Shown: one piece after another, positions 35,723 to 42,904 of the stretch
Numbering within the stretch: position 1 is the stretch's first letter
Layout: each line of letters begins with the position of its first letter
From: Desulfobacter latus
Lineage (GTDB): Bacteria > Desulfobacterota > Desulfobacteria > Desulfobacterales > Desulfobacteraceae
Length of the DNA: 62,605 bases
Direction: 5' to 3'
Assembly: GCF_013389365.1 (NCBI RefSeq)
Contig: NZ_JACADJ010000018.1
Span: forward strand, 1 to 62,605
Translations under genes and position numbers: made by a program
The notes under the pieces: model-generated
Seen by the model: only the letters and a program-made list of their open reading frames with translations
Told to the model about the DNA's origin: nothing
The model's database searches: none

Positions 35723-36928
35723 GTGGATATTCCTGAATACATCGAACGTCCGGTATACATAGACCGAATAATGCCTTATGTCCGAAAGGATATTATGAAA
35801 ATCCTGGTAGGCCAGCGCAGGGTAGGCAAAAGCTATCTGTTGTTCCAGCTCATGGACCGGCTCTCTGCCCTGTACCCGGAAGACCAGCAGCTCTATATCA
35901 ACAAGGAACTTCATGAATTCGTTGATATCCGCCATGCCCGGGATCTCCTGGAATATATAGCCTCCCGGCGGGATTTGGACAGACGTCTGGCACTTTTCAT
36001 TGATGAGGTGCAGGATATTGATCAATTTGAAACCGCCCTTCGCAGCCTCCAGGCGGGTGGAGGCATAGATATTTTTGCCACAGGCAGTAATGCCAGACTG
36101 CTTTCCGGAGAGCTGGCCACCTATCTGTCCGGCAGGTACGTGGAAATAAAGGTATACGGGCTGACTTATGGTGAATTTTTAACTTTCCACAGGCTTGAGC
36201 AAGGATTGGACAGCCTGCAAACCTATCTGAAATTTGGCGGGCTTCCCTACTTGAAACATTTGCCTTTAGATGATTCAATTGTTTTTGATTATCTAAGCAA
36301 CGTCTCAGATGCCATTATCCTCAAAGACATTGTTGCCCGGTACGATATCAGAAACGTTGCCTTTCTGCAGCGGTTATGCCGTTTTCTTGCAGATAACGTC
36401 GGTTCTCTGGTCACAGCGCGTAAAATCAGTACCTACCTGAAATCCCAGCAGGTCAAAATCTCCCACAACCTGGTCATTGACTACCTGTCATATCTCTCCA
36501 GTGCCCTGCTTGTACTTCCTGCAAGACGGTATGATATTGCCGGAAAGAAAATTTTTGAAATTGGAGAAAAATACTATTTTGAAGATCTTGGCATTCGCCA
36601 TGCGATGATTGGATTTAACGCATCAGATATCAATAAAATTATTGAAAACGTAATTTTCACCCACTTGAAAACAGCTGGATACGATGTAACCGTGGGACAA
36701 ATCGGTAAAAAGGAAACCGATTTTGTCTGTGAAAAGCAAGGAGAACGCCTGTACATCCAGGCAGCATACATGATTCCGGATGACAAGGTCCGGGATCGTG
36801 AGTTCGGCAATCTTCTTTCTATTCCGGATAATCACCCTAAAAAAGTGGTGACTATGGATCCGGTTACCGGCGGCACATACAAAGGTATTGAGCATATTCA
36901 CCTTAAACAATTTTTGCTTTCTTTATGA
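35723..36928 (+). CDS. AAA_14 / DUF4143 ATPase
   Basis: 402 codons from GTG 35723 (AGGTGG upstream); an in-frame TTG at 35693 is less likely. Walker A is ILVGQRRVGKS (about 27-37), Walker B is LALFIDEVQDID (about 85-96), and the C-terminal DUF4143 part has SSALLVLPARRYDIAGKK and the nuclease-like ETDFVCEKQGERLYIQAAY. Such ATPases are widespread in accessory DNA and may act as regulators or antitoxin-like NTPases. It ends 15 bases before the caspase ATG. The AT-rich upstream stretch differs from its surroundings and suggests transfer. Confidence 0.85.
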   Translation: MDIPEYIERPVYIDRIMPYVRKDIMKILVGQRRVGKSYLLFQLMDRLSALYPEDQQLYINKELHEFVDIRHARDLLEYIASRRDLDRRLALFIDEVQDIDQFETALRSLQAGGGIDIFATGSNARLLSGELATYLSGRYVEIKVYGLTYGEFLTFHRLEQGLDSLQTYLKFGGLPYLKHLPLDDSIVFDYLSNVSDAIILKDIVARYDIRNVAFLQRLCRFLADNVGSLVTARKISTYLKSQQVKISHNLVIDYLSYLSSALLVLPARRYDIAGKKIFEIGEKYYFEDLGIRHAMIGFNASDINKIIENVIFTHLKTAGYDVTVGQIGKKETDFVCEKQGERLYIQAAYMIPDDKVRDREFGNLLSIPDNHPKKVVTMDPVTGGTYKGIEHIHLKQFLLSL

Positions 36929-36943
36929 ATATAAGGAAAAAGA

Positions 36944-37531
36944 ATGAAACAACAAGGATTATTCATAGGCGTAAATGAATACGAAAAAGATTCCGGGCTG
37001 GGTTCCCTTAAATTTGCGGAAAAAGATGCAGACCATATCTCCAGAATTTTCAGCAGCCGTTACGGGTTTGAGGTTGATACCTTACTGGGTAAAGCCGCCA
37101 CCCAGGGAGGCATAGAAGGTGCTCTTGTAAATTACCAGGGAGGAGACTTGTTTGTGCTGTTTTATGCCGGCCACGGCGGAGAAAGCCACGGACAGTATAA
37201 GCTGTTTCCCAGCGGGGCAAGCGCAAACGGCCTCGGTGCTCTCGATTTTCGAGTGTTGTCCGATATACTGCAATATAATTTTGGTTTTAGAAAAATACTT
37301 ATCCTGCTTGATGCCTGCCGCAACGAGAACCGGGTTTACGATAACAGGCGCAGAGCCAGCCCCGGATTTTATGCCAGCCGGGACATACAAGCGGCCCTGG
37401 TGGGGGAAAGCTATGTGGATATTATCTATGGCTGTGGAGAAGGGCAGGTAAGCTATGAAGCTGAGGAGTTGGGCCACGGGCTTTTTACCTATGCACTCAG
37501 CCAGGTGCTGGCAAACGGCCCTGAACAGATG
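36944..37531 (+). pseudogene. Caspase-FGE gene, 5' half (interrupted)
   Basis: Codons 1-196 are the C14 domain: LKFAEKDADHISRIFSSRYG, His in VLFYAGHGGESHG, Cys in ILLDACRNENRV, then YGCGEGQVSYEAEELGHGLF. After GPEQM (ATG 37529-37531) unrelated sequence follows and the frame ends at 37804. Removal of 37532-37892 would join this half in frame with 37893-39053. A truncated 286-residue protein with an intact catalytic dyad but an alien tail could still be made. Confidence 0.85.
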
Positions 37532-37892
37532 CACTGTTCCTTTCTTCTTACTCATTCTTACCCGTCGAGTATGAATGATGAGAAATTCCTGCTTCATAGA
37601 GTGTGCCCGAACAAACTGCTTAGGTCTCATTTCCTCTCCACAGGCTTAAAATTCCGTAGAACCTACGGTATTTACTACTTATTGCTTTTTTGTGATGCAC
37701 AACACAAAGCTTGGTTTTCGCGGTTGTTTTATGCACATAGCCCAAAAGATTTTACATGCTTCAGGTCTGTAAAGCATAACCCTATATCTTTTCAAAGAAC
37801 TTAAGGAATTATAGCAGAAAGAATGATATTGTGAAAGTGAAAAATTAGTTGCTCAAAATGAAAAATAACAATGAAGTTTTAAAAAGAAAATG
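37532..37892 (-). mobile_element. 361-bp insertion with a candidate structured RNA, in a caspase gene
   Basis: The insertion is flanked by ATG on both sides and its exact removal restores the frame. On the minus strand it has a promoter-like TTCACA-16-TATAAT (37829-37802 region), then stems such as ATGCTT...AAGCAT and CCGTAGGTTCTACGG. Next comes GGCACACTCTATGAAGCAGG AATTTC and an imperfect terminal hairpin (TTCTTACTCATTCTTAC / GTATGAATGATGAGAA). The GAAGCAGGAAT-plus-hairpin end resembles right ends of IS200/IS605 tnpB elements, so this may be a deleted copy that keeps its omega RNA. No ORF of note. Confidence 0.5.
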
Positions 37893-39053
37893 ACTATAGT
37901 TGACCGCTCCCTTGATGTCGGCGGCCAGGCAGCAGACCGTGTAAGAGAATGGTGTGTCCGGAATAATAAGAAATGGCACCAGCACCCATCTGCGGTACAA
38001 TGCCGGGCAAGTTATGAAGATCGTATTTTGCTGCGTACATGCGCGCCAAAGGCAGATAAGCAACCTGATGAACCGGATATTTTATCGCCATGTTATGTGC
38101 TTTGTCCCCTGTGCGGCAGGCGTAATGAAGAAATCAATACCTTTAAGTGCCCGTCCTGCGGCAAGGATTATCTGTGTTTAGTTCACCAGGATGCCGAAAC
38201 ATACCTTTGCGAACAGTGCGAAGCGGCTTATCAAAAAAAGAAAAGAGAGCAGGAACGTGTCCGGCAGGCACAGGAGAAAAGGAAGGAAGCGCTTAGAGTA
38301 CAACAGGAAAGAGAACAAAAGAGGCGTGAGGCGGAACGCCTTGCCCGGGAAGGGGTATTTGGTAAAGCGTGGAAAGATCCCAAAACCGGCATGGAGTTTG
38401 TGTGGGTGCCTGGCGGTACTTTTGATATGGGCGATACCTTTGGAGATGGATTCAGTCATGAACAACCCGTACACGAGGTAAAGGTGGACGGGTTCTATAT
38501 CGGCAAATATCAAGTGACCCAGGGGGAGTGGGTTAAAGTGATGAGTAGTAATCAGTCAAAATTTATGAGAGTAGACCGGTATCCAGTGGAGAGAGTAAGC
38601 TGGGAAATGATAGTAGAGCAATTTATACCGGAGCTGAATAAAATATCGAACTACACATACCGCCTTCCCACAGAGGCAGAGTGGGAATACGCAGCCCGCA
38701 GCTGCGGGAGAAAAGAGAAGTATGCCGGAGGAGATGATGTGAATGCTCTGGCTTGGTATGGTAAAGACCATACCAATAAGGTGGGTAAAATGAAACCCAA
38801 CGGCCTCGGGCTCTATGATATGAGCGGGAATATGTACGAATGGTGTGAAGATGACTGGCATGCCAATTACGATGGTGCACCCAACGATGGTACTGCCTGG
38901 TTTGATTCACCCAGAGGCGCTGGCCGTGTGATCCGCGGTGGCTGTTCGCGCGATTCCGCCAGGAACGTGCGCTCGGCTAACCGCAAAATGTGCACGCTGG
39001 ACGACCGCAGCTTCTATCTTGGCTTTCGTCTTGTCTTTCAGGCCGGCAAGTAA
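37893..39053 (+). pseudogene. Caspase-FGE gene, 3' half with zinc ribbon and FGE domain
   Basis: Continues the interrupted gene: the end of the C14 domain (DRSLDVGGQAADRVREWCVR), a zinc ribbon (CPLCG, CPSCG, CEQC), a charged Arg/Gln/Glu helix, and the FGE domain (MEFVWVPGGTFDMG onward) ending in VR3. An ATG at 37890 could start a separate product. No TM helix is present, so the parent was cytoplasmic. The FGE part is more diverged from the other three than they are from each other, which fits an older, non-functional copy. Confidence 0.82.
38915..39041 (+). repeat. DGR variable repeat VR3 (drifted)
   Basis: 127 bases aligned without gaps to the template. About 13 differences are at template A and about 10 at other bases, unlike VR1, VR2 and VR4. 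Mutagenesis happened but ordinary drift has followed, in line with the broken host gene. Confidence 0.85.
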
Positions 39054-39059
39054 GCTAGT

Positions 39060-39131
39060 CTCCAGCCAAAGCAAAAATCCGAGTTCCGCAGCATCCGCTT
39101 TGCGGGACTTGGATTTCTGCTTTGGCTGGAG
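39060..39131 (+). promoter_or_regulatory. 31-bp hairpin downstream of VR3
   Basis: The arms 39060-39090 (start CTCCAGCCAAAGCA) and 39101-39131 pair over 31 positions with one mismatch and two G-T pairs, loop 10. Position relative to the VR stop matches the other VR hairpins but the sequence is different, so the structure rather than the sequence is kept. Confidence 0.8.
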
Positions 39132-39260
39132 GCGGGGAAAATTTATAGGGGCAGCTATTAGCTATTGTTTGGGATTTGGGTAAGCCCGCAACATACAATA
39201 AAGCTAAAACCCCTAACTATAATTTAAGGCAAACACAATTTAACTTCATAAAGATGGACT

Positions 39261-39950
39261 ATGAAAAAAGAAAAAATTATTGCTGCCAGTAATATTCTGA
39301 ATAGAGATTTTTATTTAGACTATTTTGCCACTAGTGAAAATGCGCCCTTTTTAATAATGTATTATGGGGGCTCTGGTGTTGATAGAGATAAATATGTTGA
39401 AAGAAGCAAAACCATAATACCGATTTTTGATCAATATTTTTTTCAACTCAAGCAAGAGCTGGATTTTTCTTTTTGTTATATTTCATCGCCGCCGGACATC
39501 AATATAATAAAATTTGAAAATAGCGGAGATGAAGTTGAACGATGGTTTGAACATATAGAAAGTGAAGTCATGCCCTTGCTCCCTGATCTGCCTTTCTATT
39601 TTATAGGGTATTCGGGGGGTATCGCTTTGGCGACTTGTGGTATCCATTTATCTGATCGTTGTTTTGGTGGCGGGGCTTTGGGTGGCGATCAACTTCCTGA
39701 CGATCTTGAAACAGGGTGTTTTTGGAAGGAACCACTGGCACTTTATTATAATTTGTCAGATCTCGTTTATCAAAAAAATGAATCTGTTATCAATGAGTTA
39801 CAAGCGGATGAAATTGTGTACTGTTATCGAAGACTTCCCGGCACACACAACATACAGGATTATCTTGTCAATGAATCTTTTAGCGGCCAGATCAGGCGTG
39901 CTGGAAGACTATTTGCTGATTCCGCAAAGAAAAATTTCACAGGATCATAG
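39261..39950 (+). CDS. Alpha/beta-hydrolase-fold protein
   Basis: 229 residues. LIMYYGGSGVDRDKYV near 30 and the nucleophile elbow YFIGYSGGIALA near 115 (G-Y-S-G-G with Ser as likely nucleophile) suggest the alpha/beta hydrolase fold; a His near the end (LPGTHNIQDYL) could complete a triad. It is AT-rich compared with its neighbours, which suggests separate acquisition. Substrate unknown. No strong RBS. Possibly an effector or a cargo gene. Confidence 0.6.
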   Translation: MKKEKIIAASNILNRDFYLDYFATSENAPFLIMYYGGSGVDRDKYVERSKTIIPIFDQYFFQLKQELDFSFCYISSPPDINIIKFENSGDEVERWFEHIESEVMPLLPDLPFYFIGYSGGIALATCGIHLSDRCFGGGALGGDQLPDDLETGCFWKEPLALYYNLSDLVYQKNESVINELQADEIVYCYRRLPGTHNIQDYLVNESFSGQIRRAGRLFADSAKKNFTGS

Positions 39951-39965
39951 CTTTCAGCCAACGCC

Positions 39966-40111
39966 CGTGCTCGTGAACGTACTCGTGCTCGTAAACGGAT
40001 TAATAGTCCATAAATGTGAGATCATGAAAACAGTTTCAATGGTTATACAATTATGGCAACTGCGTTAACGAATGGGCTTTCGTTCACGAGTACGTTCACG
40101 TTAACGAGCAC
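39966..40111 (+). repeat. Hexamer-array module 8
   Basis: Five CGTNNN units (39966-39995), a core with GAGATCATGAAAACAGTTTC AATGG and AATTATGGCAACTGCG, then eight inverse units (40064-40111). The core matches module 7 base for base in most positions. Confidence 0.82.
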
Positions 40112-40168
40112 GGATACCAACACGCAAGGGCGGTGAAGATTGCGGCAATATTTTTAAAAGGAAGGACA

Positions 40169-41806
40169 ATGAAACAACAGGGTTTATTCATAGGGGTAAA
40201 TGAATACGAAAAAGATTCCGGTCTGGGTTCCCTTAAATTTGCGGAAAAAGATGCAGATCATATCTCCAAAATTTTCAGCAGCCGTTACGGGTTTGAGGTT
40301 GATACTTTGCTGGGTAAAGCCGCCACCCGGGCAGGCATAGAAGACGCCCTTGACAATTACCGGGGAGGAGACCTGTTTGTGTTGTTTTATGCCGGTCACG
40401 GCGGAGAACACCGGGGACAGTATAACCTGTTTCCCAGCGGATCAAATGCAAATGGCCGCCGTGCGCTGGATTTCAGCGTATTATCCAGGATACTGCAATA
40501 TGATCTGGGCTTCAGTAAAATCCTTATCTTGCTTGATGCCTGCCGCAATGAAAACCGGGTTTATGATAACAAGCGCAGGTCCACCCCCGGGTTTTATGCA
40601 AGCCGGGATATAGAAGCGGTCCTGATGGGTGACAGTTATGTGGATATTATCTATGGCTGTGGAGAAGGACAGGTGAGCTATGAAGCCGAAGAATTAGAGC
40701 ACGGGCTTTTGCGTACATGCGCGCCAAAGGCAGATAAGCAACCTGATGAACCGGATATTTTATCGCCATGTTATGTGCTTTGTCCCCTGTGCGGCAGGCG
40801 TAATGAAGAAATCAATACCTTTAAGTGCCTTTCCTGCGGCAAGGATTATTTGTGTTTAACTCATCAGGATGCCAATACCTATGTTTGCGAGCAGTGCCAG
40901 GCGGCGCATCAAAAAAAGAAAATAGAGCAGGACGGTATCCGGCGGGCACAGGAGAAAGAAAAAGAAGCGCTTAGAATAGAAAAAGAGAGACAGAAACAGC
41001 GGCAGCAGGAAAAAGAACAAAAACAGCGTGAGGCGGAACGCCTTGCCCGGGAAGGATTGTTAGGTAAAGCGTGGAAAGATCCCAAAACCGGTATGGCGTT
41101 TGTATGGGTGCCTGGGGGGACCTTTGATATGGGTGATACCTTTGGCGATGGGAAAGAAAATGAACAACCCGTACACAAGGTAAAGGTGGGCGGGTTTTAT
41201 ATGGGTAAGTATCAAGTCACCCAAGGGGAGTGGGTTAAGGTGATGGATAAAAAGTCTCCAGGATTCTGGAGTAAAATTATCGGCTTTGATCCTAATCCGT
41301 CAGATTTTAAGAAAGGAGACCGGTATCCGGTGGAGAATGTAAGCTGGAATATGATTGTAGAGCAATTTATACCGGCGCTGAATAAACTATCGGACCAGAC
41401 ATATCGCCTTCCCACAGAGGCGGAATGGGAGTACGCGGCCCGCAGCGGCGGGAAAAAAGAGAAGTATGCCGGGGGAGATGATGTGGATGCCCTGGCCTGG
41501 TATGATGATAATAGTAATAACTCAACCCATGAAGTCGGTACAAAGGCCCCTAACGGTCTGGGCCTGTATGATATGAGCGGGAATGTGTGGGAATGGTGTG
41601 AAGATGATTGGCACAATAATTACGATGGGGCACCCGATGACGGTACGGCTTGGATGGATTCTCCCCGAGGCGCTGACCGTGTGGTTCGCGGTGGCGGCTG
41701 GGACAGTTCTGCCAGGTACGTGCGCTCGGCTAACCGCGGCAGGGACACGCCGGACTACCGCAACGGCAACCTTGGCTTTCGCCTTGTCTTCCAGGCCGTC
41801 AAGTAA
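40169..41806 (+). CDS. Caspase-FGE protein with DGR-diversified tip, cytoplasmic
   Basis: 545 residues from ATG 40169 (AAGGAAGG before it). C14 domain with His in VLFYAGHGGEHRG and Cys in ILLDACRNENRV. At GHGL-to-LRTCAP (about 182) it lacks the roughly 80 residues that the interrupted paralogue has between these points, so the end of the protease domain is missing; the junction lies in short TTTTG homology. Next come a zinc ribbon (CPLCG, CLSCG, CEQC), a Gln/Glu/Arg helix (about 245-290) and the FGE domain ending in VR4. No TM helix. Leader and start are duplicated at 35481-35600. Whether the shortened protease is active is open. Confidence 0.87.
   Translation: MKQQGLFIGVNEYEKDSGLGSLKFAEKDADHISKIFSSRYGFEVDTLLGKAATRAGIEDALDNYRGGDLFVLFYAGHGGEHRGQYNLFPSGSNANGRRALDFSVLSRILQYDLGFSKILILLDACRNENRVYDNKRRSTPGFYASRDIEAVLMGDSYVDIIYGCGEGQVSYEAEELEHGLLRTCAPKADKQPDEPDILSPCYVLCPLCGRRNEEINTFKCLSCGKDYLCLTHQDANTYVCEQCQAAHQKKKIEQDGIRRAQEKEKEALRIEKERQKQRQQEKEQKQREAERLAREGLLGKAWKDPKTGMAFVWVPGGTFDMGDTFGDGKENEQPVHKVKVGGFYMGKYQVTQGEWVKVMDKKSPGFWSKIIGFDPNPSDFKKGDRYPVENVSWNMIVEQFIPALNKLSDQTYRLPTEAEWEYAARSGGKKEKYAGGDDVDALAWYDDNSNNSTHEVGTKAPNGLGLYDMSGNVWEWCEDDWHNNYDGAPDDGTAWMDSPRGADRVVRGGGWDSSARYVRSANRGRDTPDYRNGNLGFRLVFQAVK
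41668..41794 (+). repeat. DGR variable repeat VR4
   Basis: 127 bases, no gaps against the template. I count 12 differences, all at template A. Resulting residues at template Asn positions include Asp, Ser, Tyr and Gly. Confidence 0.93.
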
Positions 41807-41828
41807 GGCAGTACCGGTCCGGTTCGGG

Positions 41829-41903
41829 CCGCCGGCCGGTGCAGAAAGCCGATAGGCCCGGAAGGCGGAGCCCGGGACTACGGATTTTTGCATCGGCCGG
41901 CGG
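41829..41903 (+). promoter_or_regulatory. Hairpin downstream of VR4
   Basis: CCGCCGGCCGGTGCA and TGCATCGGCCGGCGG, 15 bp with one G-T pair, 22 bases after the stop. Nearly identical to the VR2 hairpin over the whole 75 bases. Confidence 0.75.
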
Positions 41904-41950
41904 CGGTGAAAATTTATACGGGCTTGGTTATTTCGGACTCATTCCTAATC

Positions 41951-41974
41951 CGTGCTCGTACTCGTGAACGTAAT
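41951..41974. repeat. Hexamer array 9 (left type only)
   Basis: CGTGCT, CGTACT, CGTGAA, CGTAAT. It directly precedes the shared leader sequence at 41985. Confidence 0.65.
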
Positions 41975-41984
41975 TCTCATGGAT

Positions 41985-42066
41985 AGATAAAAAATGATAG
42001 CCGGGTAAAAGAAAATCGGCATTGATCTCGTCTAAAAATTTAACACCATAGACCAGGAGGAAAACA
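41985..42066 (+). promoter_or_regulatory. Duplicated leader, copy 1
   Basis: About 80 bases (AGCCGGGTAAAAGAAAATCG, GTCTAAAAATTTAACACC, AGGAGGAAAAC) are nearly the same as 45710-45792. In the second copy an ATG follows the AGGAGG; here the equivalent place reads ATA and the real start is 37 bases on. Each copy follows a hexamer array. Likely a shared promoter or 5' UTR. Confidence 0.7.
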
Positions 42067-42102
42067 TAAATTATAGAGATTTTCGGGAGATAAAATATTT
42101 TG

Positions 42103-42762
42103 ATGAAATCATTGTTTGAAAAATTTAGTACAATATGTGTTTCTGAGGCTAAAAGTCAAGGACTAAATTCAGAAGAGGAACTTCACTCTGCTTTCAACGC
42201 CATGACGTCTGTTGTTTGGATTGTTGATAAAAATCACCATATCTTGAAGGCAAACAGTGCTTGCCGGGTTTTATTCAATCAACCTGATTCTGAAATAATC
42301 GGAAAAAAATGCTGGGAAATTGCGTACGGTACTGAAAAACCGATTGAAAAGTGCCCTGTTCTAGTTGAAAAATGCCCTGTTATAAAGGCCGGTCATAGTT
42401 TGCAACAAGAATCTATTGAAATTCAAATTAATAAGAAATGGTTTAAGGTATTTGTCGACCCGATTCTCGACGCCAGGGGGAAACTCTCCAAGTATATAAA
42501 CATCATTATGGATATTACCGAGTTTAAAGAAGAAACGGCATTTAAAAATGTAAAAACGCTGAGTGGTCTTCTTCCTATTTGCTCTGTATGCAAAAAAATT
42601 AGAGATGACAAAGGATGTTGGAATATTTTAGAAGAATATATTGAAAAACATTCTGATGTTTCTTTCAGTCATGGCATGTGTCCTGAATGCTCTGATAAAT
42701 TATACGGAAACGAGGAATGGTACATTAAAATGAAAAACAAAAACAAAGATGATAAAAAATAA
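42103..42762 (+). CDS. PAS-domain protein with C-terminal Cys motif
   Basis: 219 residues from ATG 42103. A PAS domain (about 27-145) starts AMTSVVWIVDKNHHILKANS and has several Cys (KKCWE, EKCPV, EKCPV). The tail LLPICSVCKKIRDDKGCWN plus CPECSDKLY is the small Cys-containing segment common at the end of PAS sensors of sulfate reducers. No kinase or output domain is present, so it may sense redox or a ligand and act by binding a partner. RBS GGGAG. Confidence 0.82.
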   Translation: MKSLFEKFSTICVSEAKSQGLNSEEELHSAFNAMTSVVWIVDKNHHILKANSACRVLFNQPDSEIIGKKCWEIAYGTEKPIEKCPVLVEKCPVIKAGHSLQQESIEIQINKKWFKVFVDPILDARGKLSKYINIIMDITEFKEETAFKNVKTLSGLLPICSVCKKIRDDKGCWNILEEYIEKHSDVSFSHGMCPECSDKLYGNEEWYIKMKNKNKDDKK

Positions 42763-42853
42763 TTTAAGAGTATAGGAATTTCCAGTACCCAGTACCCAGC
42801 ACCCAGCACCCACTACCCAGTACCTAACAGCCCGCCCAAAGGGCGCTAATTTA
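42761..42853. repeat. Dispersed repeat with CAGTACC/AGCACCC units (copy 2)
   Basis: Inverse copy of 19859-19930, directly after the PAS gene's stop. It has more 7-base units (AGTACCC, AGCACCC, ACTACCC), so unit number varies between copies. Confidence 0.75.
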
Positions 42854-42904
42854 ACATGGGAGCCCGGACGTCCGGCCCGCGCTCCCGCCCAGGAGGTCCA
42901 AGGC

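Noticed and set aside
36944-37804. A complete 286-residue caspase gene
   Set aside because: The last 90 residues come from the 361-bp insertion; the paralogues and the frame-restoring junction show it is an interrupted gene.
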